Shown here piece by piece: positions 20,272 through 28,943 of a DNA stretch of 64,000 bases. Under the pieces are notes generated by a model. That model was not told the origin of the DNA and ran no database searches. It saw nothing but the letters and a program-made list of their open reading frames with translations. This DNA comes from Rhodoferax sp. OV413 (lineage in GTDB: Bacteria; Pseudomonadota; Gammaproteobacteria; Burkholderiales; Burkholderiaceae_C). Each line of letters begins with the position of its first letter. Positions within the stretch are counted from its first letter, which is position 1. A program made the translations under genes and the position numbers. The stretch covers positions 434,001-498,000 of the forward strand of contig NZ_FNJA01000002.1 of assembly GCF_900104385.1 (NCBI RefSeq), written 5' to 3'.

Positions 20272-21273
20272 ATGCTGCTAGACGGCCAAGACCCTGCCGC
20301 CATCCAGCAAGCCGCGCGCGCGCTGGCGGCGGGCGACTTGCTGGGCCTGCCCACCGAAACGGTGTACGGCCTGGCGGCCGATGCGTCCAGCGACACGGCC
20401 GTGGCCAAGATATTCAAAGCCAAGGGCCGGCCCAGCGACCACCCGCTGATCGTGCACATCGCGCCCGGCCCTGCGGGCGTGGCCCATTTCGCCACCCAGG
20501 TGCCAGCCTTCGCCCAGGCGCTGATGGATGCGTTCTGGCCCGGCCCGCTGACCCTGATCCTGCCGCGCCGCTCCGGCGTGGGCGCGGCGGCGGCCGGCGG
20601 CCAGGACTCCATCGGCCTGCGCTGCCCCGCCCACCCGGTGGCCCAGGCGGTGCTGCAGGCCTGTGCGACCCTGGGCGTGGCCGGGCTGGCGGCACCCAGC
20701 GCCAACCAGTTTGGCCGCGTCAGCCCGACCACGGCGGCCCATGTGCAGTCCGAGTTCGGTGCCGATCTGCTGGTGCTGGACGGCGGCCCCTGCACCATGG
20801 GGATTGAGTCCACCATCGTCGACTGTAGCCGCGGCGTGCCGGTGCTGCTGCGCCCTGGCAGCATAAGCCGCGACCAGGTCGAGCAAGCCTGCGACCAGCC
20901 GCTGCGCGACAAGGATGCGGTGGCGGCGACGCCCCGCGCCTCCGGCACGCTGGAGGCGCATTACGCGCCCACCGCCAAGCTGCGCTTGATGGGCACGGCG
21001 GCGCTGCAGACCGCGCTCGATCTGCTAGGCCAGGACCTGGACGGCAAGCCCGCGCGCATAGGCGTGTATTCGCGCACCGCGATGCGCAGCCGCTCGACCC
21101 AGGTGGTGTGCCGGCGCATGCCGGCCGACGCGGCGGCGGCGGCCCAGGAGCTGTTTGCCGCGCTGCGCGATTTCGACACCCAGGGCGTGCGCCTGATCTG
21201 GGTCGAAACCCTGCCCGACAGCCCCGAATGGGAGGGCGTGCGCGACCGTTTGCAGCGGGCCTCGGTGGCTTGA
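20272..21273 (+). CDS. Threonylcarbamoyl-AMP synthase, Sua5/YwlC type
   Basis: A 333-aa protein that makes threonylcarbamoyl-AMP from threonine, bicarbonate and ATP for the t6A37 modification of tRNA. The N-terminal YrdC-like domain has LPTETVYGLAADA, KAKGRPSDHPLIVH and AAPSANQFGRVSPT. The extra C-terminal Sua5 domain (after about 215) makes it the long form rather than short TsaC. ATG 20272 is two bases after the purK stop. tsaB, another t6A gene, lies at 26165. Confidence 0.93.
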   Translation: MLLDGQDPAAIQQAARALAAGDLLGLPTETVYGLAADASSDTAVAKIFKAKGRPSDHPLIVHIAPGPAGVAHFATQVPAFAQALMDAFWPGPLTLILPRRSGVGAAAAGGQDSIGLRCPAHPVAQAVLQACATLGVAGLAAPSANQFGRVSPTTAAHVQSEFGADLLVLDGGPCTMGIESTIVDCSRGVPVLLRPGSISRDQVEQACDQPLRDKDAVAATPRASGTLEAHYAPTAKLRLMGTAALQTALDLLGQDLDGKPARIGVYSRTAMRSRSTQVVCRRMPADAAAAAQELFAALRDFDTQGVRLIWVETLPDSPEWEGVRDRLQRASVA

Positions 21274-21338
21274 CGGTTCTTTACTCCGTGTTACTTCTGG
21301 GTCTCGTTAAACTCAGCCATCGAAATTTGGAGTTACCT

Positions 21339-22313
21339 ATGACCGTATTGAGCTTGCGCCGTGCCTTTCTGGGGCTGGCCTGCGCCTCGGCCGCCTTGCT
21401 GGCTGCCTGTGGTTCCAGCACCACCGAATCGGCGCTCACGCCTTCTCGCATCATTGCTTTCGGCGATGCCTTCAGCGTGGTCACCCCCGGCGCCAAGTAC
21501 ACGGTGAACGACAGCAGCATCAACAACTGGGTCACGCAATTCGCCTCCAGCTACGGCCTGTCGGTGGCGCCGAACGCCAGCGGCGGCCAGGTGTATGCGC
21601 AGGGCAATGCACGCATCGGCACCAAGCCCGATGCCGCCGGCAGCAGCACCACCTTGACCGTGACCGAGCAGATCGACACCTTCCTGGCCGGCAATAGCCT
21701 GGGCGCGAACGATGTGGTGCTGATCAACGGCGGCATCAGCGACCTGGTGGTCGACATGGCGGCGGTGACCGCCGGCAGCATCAGCGAGTCCCAGATGCAG
21801 ACCAATGCCGCCCAGTACGGCAAGGACCTGGGCGCGCAAGTGCGCCGCCTGGTCAACGCCGGTGGCAAGCATGTGGTGGTGGTTGGCCCCTACAACCTGG
21901 GCATCACGCCCTGGGCGACGACCCTGGGCAAGACCGATCTGCTGAAGCAGTCCAGTAGCAAGTTCAATGAAGCCATGCTGGTGTCCATCGTCGACCTGGG
22001 CTCGACCGTGCTGTACATCGATGCTACCTATTACTTCAACCTGGTCTCGGCCACGCCTACGGGTTATGGCTTCGTGACGGAAAGCACCTTGCACGACAGC
22101 TACACGCCGAAGATCGCCTGTACCTCGGTGGATAGCGGCGCGGGCATCGGCACCGGCACCAACCAGGTCAACTCGTCGCTGTGCAGCGCGTCCACCATTG
22201 CGTCCGGCGTAACCTACGACCAGTATCTGTTTGCCGACAACCTGTACTTCACGCCGCTGGGTCAACGCTTGTTTGGCCTCTACGCCTACGACAAGGTGCA
22301 TCTGCGTTGGTAA
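21339..22313 (+). CDS. SGNH/GDSL-type lipoprotein with apparently destroyed active site
   Basis: A 324-aa lipoprotein: signal peptide with lipobox LLAAC (lipidated Cys24). The fold resembles the intact SGNH esterase at 23204-24436, but every catalytic block is altered. Block I reads FGDAFS (Ala44 in place of the nucleophilic serine), block III reads NGGISDL in place of GGND, and block V reads ADNLYFTP in place of DTVHPTP, losing the catalytic histidine. The reading frame is otherwise intact, so it is probably expressed as a non-catalytic or re-purposed envelope protein. ATG 21339 follows TTGGAGTTACCT. Confidence 0.75.
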   Translation: MTVLSLRRAFLGLACASAALLAACGSSTTESALTPSRIIAFGDAFSVVTPGAKYTVNDSSINNWVTQFASSYGLSVAPNASGGQVYAQGNARIGTKPDAAGSSTTLTVTEQIDTFLAGNSLGANDVVLINGGISDLVVDMAAVTAGSISESQMQTNAAQYGKDLGAQVRRLVNAGGKHVVVVGPYNLGITPWATTLGKTDLLKQSSSKFNEAMLVSIVDLGSTVLYIDATYYFNLVSATPTGYGFVTESTLHDSYTPKIACTSVDSGAGIGTGTNQVNSSLCSASTIASGVTYDQYLFADNLYFTPLGQRLFGLYAYDKVHLRW

Positions 22314-22317
22314 ATTG

Positions 22318-22424
22318 GGCTCACCCCCAGGCTGCGCGCACTGCATGTCGCTGCGCCAACCCCCTTGCAGGGGGCGATACCTGCGGCCTGGCGTAGCCAG
22401 TTCCGCGGTATCTCTGGAAGGGGC
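22318..22424 (+). repeat. Second repeat family, copy A
   Basis: About 107 bp that match 55169-55272 in segments: GGCTCACCCCCAGGCT, CGCCAACCCCCTTGCAGGGG, GGTTCC/AGTTCC, and TCTCTGGAAGGGGC. It contains a CCCCC/GGGGG hairpin around TTGCA. It lies directly after the stop of the SGNH-like gene, just as copy B lies directly after the bmp gene. Confidence 0.8.
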
Positions 22425-22470
22425 GGCTCAGGCCCTTGGGCTGAGTTTGAGCCGTTCGCTGCCACACAGC

Positions 22471-22498
22471 AAAAAGCCGACCCATGGGTCGGCTTTTT
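22471..22498. terminator. Bidirectional intrinsic terminator
   Basis: A perfect 28-bp palindrome with arm AAAAAGCCGACCCA, giving a strong GC stem with A-tract before and T-tract after. It lies between the rightward SGNH-like gene and the leftward ompW, so it can stop transcription from both. Confidence 0.92.
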
Positions 22499-22515
22499 GT
22501 TTGGGGGCTTGGCGC

Positions 22516-23184
22516 CTAGAAGCGGTAGCCCACGCCCAGGGACAGGGTCAGCGGGTCGAGGGTGACCTTGATGGTCTGGCCGGTGGACAGCGTGCCCGTG
22601 GTCTTGACGAAGGTCTTGGCGACCATGCCTTCGACAAACCAGCGCTCGTTCAGCGCCAGCGTGCCACCGACCTGCAGAGTCAGCCCCAGCTTGGACTCCA
22701 GCGACAGCGTGGTGGGCGTGCTGGCATTGCCGCCGGTGATGGCCGTCAGGGTGGCGGTGCTGCGCTCTTTGAAGAACTTGGCATAGGTCAGGCCGGCGCC
22801 GACAAATGGCCGGAACTGGGCATTGGCCTCGCCAAAGCGGTACTGGCCCAGCAGCGTGATGGGCAGGGCCTTGGTCTCGCCGATCTTGCCGGAGCCGGCA
22901 ATCGAGCCCGCGCCGGTGAGCGTGTGCTTGAACGGCACGGCGATCGGCACGTCCAGTGCCCAGTGGTCGTCCAGCATGTAGGTGATGCCGCCGGACGGCC
23001 GGGTGCTGCCGTTCGAGTCGATCTGGGTGTTCGGCAGGCTGGAGGCCGACAGATTGCCGCTGTCGACATCGGGGGTGATGTTCATCACGCCGCCGCGCAG
23101 CATCCAGGTGCCGGCCGTTTGGGCTTGGGCCGCCGCTGCGCTCAGCAATACAGCCAGCGCCAGGCAGAGAGGGGTGGTTTTCAT
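22516..23184 (-). CDS. ompW: OmpW family outer-membrane protein
   Basis: A 222-aa beta-barrel with a signal peptide ending AAAQAQ and a C-terminal phenylalanine in LSLGVGYRF, the signature recognised by the BAM complex. Segments WMLRGGVMNITPD, YMLDDHWALDVPIAVPFKH and FRPFVGAGLTYAKFF are typical of OmpW, an eight-stranded barrel proposed to pass small hydrophobic molecules. It is 19 bp downstream of the SGNH esterase gene on the same strand. Confidence 0.9.
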   Translation of the reverse strand: MKTTPLCLALAVLLSAAAAQAQTAGTWMLRGGVMNITPDVDSGNLSASSLPNTQIDSNGSTRPSGGITYMLDDHWALDVPIAVPFKHTLTGAGSIAGSGKIGETKALPITLLGQYRFGEANAQFRPFVGAGLTYAKFFKERSTATLTAITGGNASTPTTLSLESKLGLTLQVGGTLALNERWFVEGMVAKTFVKTTGTLSTGQTIKVTLDPLTLSLGVGYRF

Positions 23185-23203
23185 CGTCAGTCCTTCGCGG
23201 GGG

Positions 23204-24436
23204 TTACAGCCAGCCAGCCTTGGCCATCTGCAGCGCGATATAGCGGTTCAGCAGCTTGTAGCCGGCGGGGGTGGGGTGCACGGTGTCGGCGTACTGGTAG
23301 CTGCTGACGTCCACGCCGCTGAGGGTGTTGCTGGTGGTGCAGGCCAGCGACGAGCCCGCCAGGATGTTGCTGCTGTCGGCCCGGCAGGCCGGCGTGGTGA
23401 CATTGGTCAGGCCGTACTGCGCGGGGTTGGCGGTCTGGTCCAGGCCCTGGGTGTAGGCGTCCACATAGAGCACACCTGCCTTGCCGGCCAGAGCGCTTTG
23501 CAGCGTGTTGTTGTAGGTGGTGGCCATGCTGGTCAGCAAGGCCTGGGTGTTGGCCGACTGGCTCAGGCCCAGCGGCGTATTTGCCACGCTGGGCAGGTTG
23601 ACCACGAGCACGTACTTCGCGCCGCGGTCCAGCAGCGAGGTCTGGACCAACGCCGCCTGGGTAGTGGCGGCAATCGCCATCTGGGTCACGGCCGCGGTGG
23701 TGGCCATGGTGGTGAAGGCATTGGCGGTGGCCAGGGTCACGCCGCCGGCAATCGTGGCCTGGTCGGCTGGCGACCATTCGGCCACCAGGGCTGCAGCCTG
23801 GGCCACACCCTTGGCCGTAGCGATCTCTGTGGGGGTGGCGGTGCCGCCCAGGGCTGCGTTCACATAGTCGACCACGGCGGCCACGGCATTCAGGTGCATG
23901 AACACATCGTTGCCGCCAACCATCACCGTGACCAGCTCCTTGCCGGTGTAGTTGCCGTGGGCGGTCAGGTGCTTGGTGAACTGGTTCGCCAGCGGCAGGG
24001 CGATCAGGCCGATATTGCTGGCCCCCAAGGTGGCTTGCAGCGTCGTGCTGTTTGGCGCGTAGACCGAGGTGACGCGCGCGCTACCCTGGGCGTAGTTGGT
24101 GCAGGTCGGGTGGTCGACCACGGCCACGGCGGGCAGGGCGCTCAGGTTGGATTGCAAGCCGGTTTGGGCTGCGCAGGGGGCTGGCAGGTTCAGCTGGCTG
24201 GCCAGCAGCTCGGTCCAGTTGACCGGGCCGGTGGTCGTGCCGTTGACGGTCCATTTGCCGCCGCCGACGGCGGCAATTGCGCCCACCTTGTAGGTTCCCA
24301 CGTCGCTGAGGCTGTCACCAAACGACACCATGCTGCTGAAAGACAGCTTGGTGGAGCTGTCGCTACCCCCGCCGCCGCAGGCGGACAAGGCCAGCGCAGC
24401 CATCAGCAGCGCCATTTTGGTGGGAATCCAGTTCAT
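23204..24436 (-). CDS. SGNH/GDSL hydrolase lipoprotein
   Basis: A 410-aa lipoprotein esterase. The signal peptide ends in lipobox ALSAC (lipidated Cys at about 20), followed by a GGGG spacer. Catalytic blocks are intact: VSFGDSLSDVGTYK (nucleophile serine), VMVGGNDVFMH (oxyanion Asn), and YADTVHPTPAGYKLL (Asp-His). It probably acts on esters at the outer membrane; the substrate is unknown. It is likely transcribed with ompW from a promoter upstream of 24436 that contains a 12-bp palindrome. Confidence 0.88.
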   Translation of the reverse strand: MNWIPTKMALLMAALALSACGGGGSDSSTKLSFSSMVSFGDSLSDVGTYKVGAIAAVGGGKWTVNGTTTGPVNWTELLASQLNLPAPCAAQTGLQSNLSALPAVAVVDHPTCTNYAQGSARVTSVYAPNSTTLQATLGASNIGLIALPLANQFTKHLTAHGNYTGKELVTVMVGGNDVFMHLNAVAAVVDYVNAALGGTATPTEIATAKGVAQAAALVAEWSPADQATIAGGVTLATANAFTTMATTAAVTQMAIAATTQAALVQTSLLDRGAKYVLVVNLPSVANTPLGLSQSANTQALLTSMATTYNNTLQSALAGKAGVLYVDAYTQGLDQTANPAQYGLTNVTTPACRADSSNILAGSSLACTTSNTLSGVDVSSYQYADTVHPTPAGYKLLNRYIALQMAKAGWL

Positions 24437-24461
24437 CGGGGGTACTCCTGTGTGAGAAAAA

Positions 24462-24473
24462 GAACGGTCGTTC
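24462..24473. promoter_or_regulatory. Palindromic operator candidate upstream of the SGNH esterase
   Basis: The perfect inverted repeat GAACGGTCGTTC, flanked by AAA on one side and GTTT on the other, lies 26 bp before the esterase start. Its size and symmetry suit a TetR-type repressor site; the cognate regulator is not identifiable here. Confidence 0.5.
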
Positions 24474-24527
24474 GTTTGTGGCCGGAATGTTAAGCGTCCC
24501 CGCCCACTTACTGCAAAGGGTTACTAC

Positions 24528-26003
24528 CTAGTTGGGCTTCGCGGCCTGGTCCTTTACCGTCCATTCCACCAGCGCGTCCAGTGCCGGACGGGCGGCTGCG
24601 GCCAGCGGATGGTTGACGATGCCGACCACCACGTAGCGCTGGCCGCTGCGCCCGGTGGCATATCCGGCTACCGACGCCACGTCGCGCAGGCTGCCGGTTT
24701 TCAGCCGGGCATTGCCCAGGGCTTCGGGCGCCAGGCCGCGGTCGCGCATGCGCTGGGTGGTGCCGTCGACGCCGGCGATAGATAGCGACTGGGCGAACAC
24801 TGCGCCCTGCGGGTGGCTGGCGGCGCGGCGCAGCAGCTGGCCCAGCGCGCGGGCGCTGGTGCGCTCGTCGCGGCTCAGGCCCGAGCCGTTCTCCAGCGTG
24901 GGGGCGGGCACATCCTTGCCGATAGCAGCTGGCCACCAGGCGGCCACGGCGGCGCGCGAGGCGGCCAGGTTGCCGGGCCGGCCGGGCTGCAGGCCCAGGG
25001 TCAGGAACAGCTGCTGGGCCATTACGTTGTTGCTGAACTTGTTGATGTCGGCGATCAGCTCGCCCAGCGGCAGCGAGGGCGCGTCCATCAACCAGCGCGC
25101 GTCGGCGGGCGTGCTTCCGTCGCGCACCTTGCCGCTGAATTCGCCGCCGGCATTGGTGAACATGGCCTGCAGCACCCGGCGCGCATAGCTGGCCGGGTCG
25201 ACATAGGCCACCGGCCAGCTGCGTTCGCCGCAGGCCGCCGGGTAGCGGCCCAGGAACTGCACCCGGTCGGGGTCGGCAAAGTCGGCGCCCAGCTCGCTGC
25301 GCCAGTCGCCGCAGCTGGCGTTGCTGAGCGGTACGCGGGTGTCGATCTGCACGCCGGCGATGGGCGGCTCGGTCTTGACGAAGGCGGTTTTGCCGTCGGG
25401 CTCGGGGGTGAAGGTGAAGATCAGCGACTTGAAGTTGACCAGCAGGCCGTCGGGCGCGGCGTTGTAGGGGCTGAGCGCCTGGCCATCGAAGTCGGCCGGG
25501 TTGCGTTCTACGGGCTCGAAGATGCCGTGGTCCAGCACGATGTCGCCGCGCACTTTTTGCACGCCTAGCGCCTGTAGCGCCTGGAAGGCCGGGGCGATGC
25601 GCTCCAGCACTAGCTTGGGATCGCCACCGCCGCGGATGTACAGGTTGCCGGCCAGCACGCCGCCGCGCACCGGGCCGTCGGCGTAGAAGCGGGTCTTCCA
25701 GGTGTAGTCGGCACCCAGGGTGTCGAGTGCGGCATAGGTGGTCACCAGCTTCATCACCGACGCCGGGTTCATCAGCACATTGGCACGGTGGTTCAGCCGC
25801 GGCGAGCCGGCGCCGTCGGCCTTGGCGACCAGCAGGCTGACGGCGCTGGGCGGCACTTTGGCGCGGGCCAGCGCGGCGGCAATCTCGGGCGGCAGGCGTT
25901 GCGCCAGGGCGCTGCCGGCGCAGCAGGCCAGGCCGAGCGCAAGCGCGCCGAGTCTGCGCCAAAATCGGGCGGTATGTGTGCGGTGGGGTGTGGAATGGGT
26001 CAT
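24528..26003 (-). CDS. dacB: D-alanyl-D-alanine carboxypeptidase/endopeptidase (PBP4 type)
   Basis: A 491-aa class C low-molecular-mass penicillin-binding protein acting on periplasmic peptidoglycan cross-links. The signal peptide ends ACCAGSALAQ. The three active-site motifs are present: SVMK (S82, K85), SNN in INKFSNNVMAQQ, and KTG in ARLKTGSLRD. Length and the long insert between SxxK and SxN match S13 peptidases. ATG 26003 (MTHSTPH) is used; longer in-frame extensions run into a repeat copy. Confidence 0.93.
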   Translation of the reverse strand: MTHSTPHRTHTARFWRRLGALALGLACCAGSALAQRLPPEIAAALARAKVPPSAVSLLVAKADGAGSPRLNHRANVLMNPASVMKLVTTYAALDTLGADYTWKTRFYADGPVRGGVLAGNLYIRGGGDPKLVLERIAPAFQALQALGVQKVRGDIVLDHGIFEPVERNPADFDGQALSPYNAAPDGLLVNFKSLIFTFTPEPDGKTAFVKTEPPIAGVQIDTRVPLSNASCGDWRSELGADFADPDRVQFLGRYPAACGERSWPVAYVDPASYARRVLQAMFTNAGGEFSGKVRDGSTPADARWLMDAPSLPLGELIADINKFSNNVMAQQLFLTLGLQPGRPGNLAASRAAVAAWWPAAIGKDVPAPTLENGSGLSRDERTSARALGQLLRRAASHPQGAVFAQSLSIAGVDGTTQRMRDRGLAPEALGNARLKTGSLRDVASVAGYATGRSGQRYVVVGIVNHPLAAAARPALDALVEWTVKDQAAKPN

Positions 26004-26012
26004 ATGCGCAAA

Positions 26013-26070
26013 GCTATAGAAATCATAGCTGGTTGCGCTAGATAATCCTGCGCTAACTGCTTGTTTGACC
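26013..26070 (+). repeat. Dispersed repeat copy R6 in a divergent region
   Basis: The sequence GCTATAGAAATCATAGCTGG, then GCGC, 11 nt, GCGCTAAC, fits the main repeat family. It lies 9 bp upstream of the dacB start, in the divergent region shared with tsaB, so it may be in the 5' leader of dacB. Confidence 0.8.
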
Positions 26071-26164
26071 AGGACTTTACGCAAGTTCCCGTGTGCGCCT
26101 AAAGGGCGGCACAAGGGGCGATGCGTAAATCCTATTGATACTGAAGATTCTGAATTTTTTGCCC

Positions 26165-26860
26165 ATGCCCCTGCTTGCCTTCGATACCAGCACCGATACC
26201 CTGTCCATCGCCGTGACCGATGGCGCGCGGGTGTGGCAGCACAGCGGTGCGGGCGGCGCACAGGCGTCCAGCACGCTGATTCCGGCGATTCTGGCGCTGC
26301 TGGAGCAGGCCGGGTTGCGGCTGGACCAGCTGGACGCCATCGTGTTCGGCAGCGGCCCGGGTTCATTCACTGGCTTGCGTACCGCATGTTCGGTGGCCCA
26401 GGGCCTGGCTTTTGGTGCCAATAGGCCGGTGCTGCCCATAGACACCCTGATGGCCGTGGCCGAAGAAGCCCGCGAACAACACGGCGTGCTGCAGGTGCAA
26501 GCGCTGCTGGACGCGCGCATGGACGAGGTCTACACCGGTTTTTACGCCTATGACCAAGGTCGCTGGACCCAGCGCGACGACTTCCAGCTGGTCCGGCCTG
26601 AAAACCTGCTGCAGCAGGACGGCTGGGCCCAGGCTGGCAATGCGCTGGCCGTGTACGCCGAGCGCATCCCCGCGTCTACTGGGCAACGCATCGCCGCTTT
26701 ACCCACCGCCACTGCCATGCTGCGCCTGGCGCCGGCCCTGCTGGCTGCCGGCCAGGCCGTGCCCGCCGACCAGGCCTTGCCGCGCTACATCCGCGACAAA
26801 GTGGCCAAGACCACCGACGAGCGCATGGCCGAAAAAGCCGCGCTGGCGGCCGCCCCATGA
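26165..26860 (+). CDS. tsaB: tRNA t6A modification protein TsaB
   Basis: A 231-aa ASKHA-fold protein that partners TsaD in attaching threonylcarbamoyl to A37 of tRNA. The N-terminus LLAFDTSTDTLSIAV and the motif VFGSGPGSFTGLRTACSVAQGLAFG are diagnostic. ATG 26165 is chosen since the conserved domain starts two residues later; an in-frame ATG at 26135 would add ten poorly conserved residues. It is coupled to rimI by an ATGA overlap, the usual Burkholderiales order. Confidence 0.94.
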   Translation: MPLLAFDTSTDTLSIAVTDGARVWQHSGAGGAQASSTLIPAILALLEQAGLRLDQLDAIVFGSGPGSFTGLRTACSVAQGLAFGANRPVLPIDTLMAVAEEAREQHGVLQVQALLDARMDEVYTGFYAYDQGRWTQRDDFQLVRPENLLQQDGWAQAGNALAVYAERIPASTGQRIAALPTATAMLRLAPALLAAGQAVPADQALPRYIRDKVAKTTDERMAEKAALAAAP

Positions 26861-27333
26861 GCGCCCAGCTGCAGGTCACCGAGCCTGACCAGGTGCGCTT
26901 TGAGCCGCTCACCGGCCTGTGGCTGGACGAGATCGCGGTCATCGAGCAAAGCGCGTATGTGCACCCCTGGTCGGCTACCAACTTTAAGGACACGCTGGCG
27001 GCGGGCTACGAGGCGCAGATCCTGCTGGCCGGCGACACCGTGCTCGGCTACTTTGTGGCCATGAAAGGCGTGGACGAGGTGCATCTGCTGAACATCACCG
27101 TTGCCCCGGCCTACCAGCGTCAGGGCTGGTCGCGCCTGATGCTGGATGCGCTGGCCCTGTGGGCGCGCGGCCAGGGCGTCGAATGGCTGTGGCTGGAAGC
27201 CCGGGTCAGCAATCTGCGCGCGCTGCAGGTCTATACCCGCTACGGCTTCAACCGCGTCGGCCTGCGCAAAGACTACTACCCCGACGGCCAAGGCCAGCGC
27301 GAGCACGCCATCGTCATGAGCTTGAAGCTATGA
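26857..27333 (+). CDS. rimI: Ribosomal-protein-S18-alanine N-acetyltransferase
   Basis: A 158-aa GNAT acetyltransferase. The acetyl-CoA-binding region reads VHLLNITVAPAYQRQGWSRLML, with EARVSNLRALQVYTRYGFNRVGLRKDYYP near the C-terminus, matching RimI. The enzyme acetylates the N-terminal alanine of ribosomal protein S18. The first glycine of the usual Q/RxxGxG/A loop is kept but the next is serine (RQGWS). Coupled to tsaB and to the UDG-like gene by ATGA overlaps. Confidence 0.92.
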   Translation: MSAQLQVTEPDQVRFEPLTGLWLDEIAVIEQSAYVHPWSATNFKDTLAAGYEAQILLAGDTVLGYFVAMKGVDEVHLLNITVAPAYQRQGWSRLMLDALALWARGQGVEWLWLEARVSNLRALQVYTRYGFNRVGLRKDYYPDGQGQREHAIVMSLKL

Positions 27334-28082
27334 GCCTGGAACTCGACACCCGCCAACGCGCGATGCTGGCCGAGATGCACGTGCCGGTCTGGTGGCCCGA
27401 AGCCGCGGCCGAGCCGCTGCCCGAGCCCGTAGCGGCACCGGCCAGAACTGCGCCCAAGAGCATTGCCCAGGCGATTGCCGATGCTCCTGAATTGGTAGCT
27501 GCCCGCGCAGCTTCCATAAGCGCCAGAGCCCAAAATGACGTCGAACCCGTAGCTGCCGCCGCTTCCAGCGACTGGACCGGGTTGCGCGCTGTCTGGACTA
27601 CGGCCCAGGCCTGCGTACCGTTGAACACCGCGCTGGGCGCCCAGGCCGACTGGCTGGTGCTGGGCGAAGCCCTGGGCGTCAATGAAGGCGCCCAGCCATT
27701 TGATGCGCCCGAGGCCCAGCTGCTGGCGAATATGCTGCAGGCCGTCGGCATCAGTGCCCGGCCGGATGCGCGCAGCGCCTGCATCACCAGCCTGCTGAAG
27801 ACCCCGGCGCTCGACGGCAGCGACCCGCTGGCCGCCAGCGAACCCCATCTGCGCCAGCTGGTCGCGCTGCTGCAACCCAAGCTGATCCTGGCGCTGGGCC
27901 CGTTTGCCGCCCAGCTGCTGCTGCGCGACAGCACGCCGCTGGGCCAGATGCGCGGCCGCGTGCACCGCTTCCACGGCGTGCCGGTGGTGGTCAGCTACCA
28001 CCCGGCCATGCTGCTGCGCAATCGCCCGGAAAAAGCCAAGGCTTGGGCCGACCTGTGCCTGGCGCTGGGCGCGATCGCTTAG
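27330..28082 (+). CDS. Uracil-DNA glycosylase family protein with degenerate motif A
   Basis: A 250-aa protein with the UDG fold of the family usually found after rimI in Burkholderiales. The C-terminal half keeps MRGRVHRFHGVPVVVSYHPAMLLRNR, the HPxxLL-type motif. Motif A, normally GEAPG...ED followed by PFVGxAGxLL, reads GEALGVNEGAQPFDAPEAQLL, so the proline, the acidic residue and the VG pair are lost. The four-cysteine iron-sulphur pattern of family 4 is not evident. Activity is doubtful. The N-terminal Ala-rich linker includes a repeat copy. Starts with ATGA overlap on rimI. Confidence 0.8.
   Translation: MSLELDTRQRAMLAEMHVPVWWPEAAAEPLPEPVAAPARTAPKSIAQAIADAPELVAARAASISARAQNDVEPVAAAASSDWTGLRAVWTTAQACVPLNTALGAQADWLVLGEALGVNEGAQPFDAPEAQLLANMLQAVGISARPDARSACITSLLKTPALDGSDPLAASEPHLRQLVALLQPKLILALGPFAAQLLLRDSTPLGQMRGRVHRFHGVPVVVSYHPAMLLRNRPEKAKAWADLCLALGAIA
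27483..27535 (+). repeat. Dispersed repeat copy inside the UDG-like gene
   Basis: The stretch GCTCCTGAATTGGTAGCTGC, GCGC, 11 nt, GCGCCAGAGCCC, AAAA matches the repeat family closely. It encodes the Ala-rich linker around PELVAARAASISARAQ, which is not a conserved part of the enzyme, so here it may be a true insertion. Confidence 0.7.
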
Positions 28083-28103
28083 ACAGGCTCGTAAAATCGG
28101 AGC

Positions 28104-28928
28104 ATGACCTTTTTAGACATGCTCCAAACCGCCGGGCAGCGCAACGCCTCCATGCTCTGCGTCGGGCTCGACCCCGATCCCGCGCGCTTCCCCGGTGGCT
28201 GGCGCGGCGATGCCAGCAAGATTGCCGACTTCTGCGCCCGCATCGTCGAAGCTACGGCCGATCTGGCCATCGCCTTCAAGCCGCAGATCGCCTACTTCGC
28301 CGCCCACCGCGCCGAAGAACAGCTGGAGCGCGTGGTGGCCCACATCCGCCGCGTCGCGCCGCACGTGCCCATCATCCTGGACGCCAAGCGTGGTGACATC
28401 GGCTCCACTGCCGAGCAGTACGCGATCGAGGCTTTTGAGCGCTACCAGGCTGACGCCGTCACCCTGTCGCCCTTCATGGGCTTCGACTCGGTCCAGCCCT
28501 ACCTCAAGTACCCGGGCAAGGGCGCGTTCCTGCTGTGCCGCACCTCCAACCCTGGCGGCGACGACCTGCAGAACCAGCGCCTGGCCGATGTGCCCGGCCA
28601 GCCGCTGCTGTACGAACACGTGGCGGGCCTGGCCCAGGGGCCGTGGAATCTGAACGGCCAGCTCGGTCTGGTGGTCGGCGCCACCTACCCGGCGGAAATC
28701 GCCCGCGTGCGGGCTTTGGCGCCCACCCTGCCGCTGCTGGTGCCCGGCGTTGGCGCGCAAGGCGGCGATGCGCGCGCCACGGTGCAGGCCGGCTGGACCG
28801 ACAACGGCCCGCTGATCGTCAATTCCTCGCGGGCCATCCTGTACGCATCGTCCGGCGATGACTTCGCCGACGCAGCCCGCCGCGCGGCGCAGGACACCCG
28901 CGACCAGCTGCAGGCCGCGCGCAGCTAA
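28104..28928 (+). CDS. pyrF: Orotidine 5'-phosphate decarboxylase
   Basis: A 274-aa subfamily 2 OMP decarboxylase giving UMP in de novo pyrimidine synthesis. The N-terminal [14 protein letters not shown] and the catalytic Asp-Lys-Asp array in [16 protein letters not shown] are present, with [11 protein letters not shown] at the phosphate-binding end. Twenty-one bases separate it from the UDG-like gene, and the LysR-type gene follows after 15 bp. Confidence 0.95.
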   Translation: MTFLDMLQTAGQRNASMLCVGLDPDPARFPGGWRGDASKIADFCARIVEATADLAIAFKPQIAYFAAHRAEEQLERVVAHIRRVAPHVPIILDAKRGDIGSTAEQYAIEAFERYQADAVTLSPFMGFDSVQPYLKYPGKGAFLLCRTSNPGGDDLQNQRLADVPGQPLLYEHVAGLAQGPWNLNGQLGLVVGATYPAEIARVRALAPTLPLLVPGVGAQGGDARATVQAGWTDNGPLIVNSSRAILYASSGDDFADAARRAAQDTRDQLQAARS

Positions 28929-28943
28929 ACCGCCGCCAGCCAC

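Noticed and set aside
24760-24830. A possible repeat copy inside dacB (GATAGATAGCG...GCGCCCTG)
   Set aside because: The spacing between half-sites is not 11 nt and the AGCTG element is absent.
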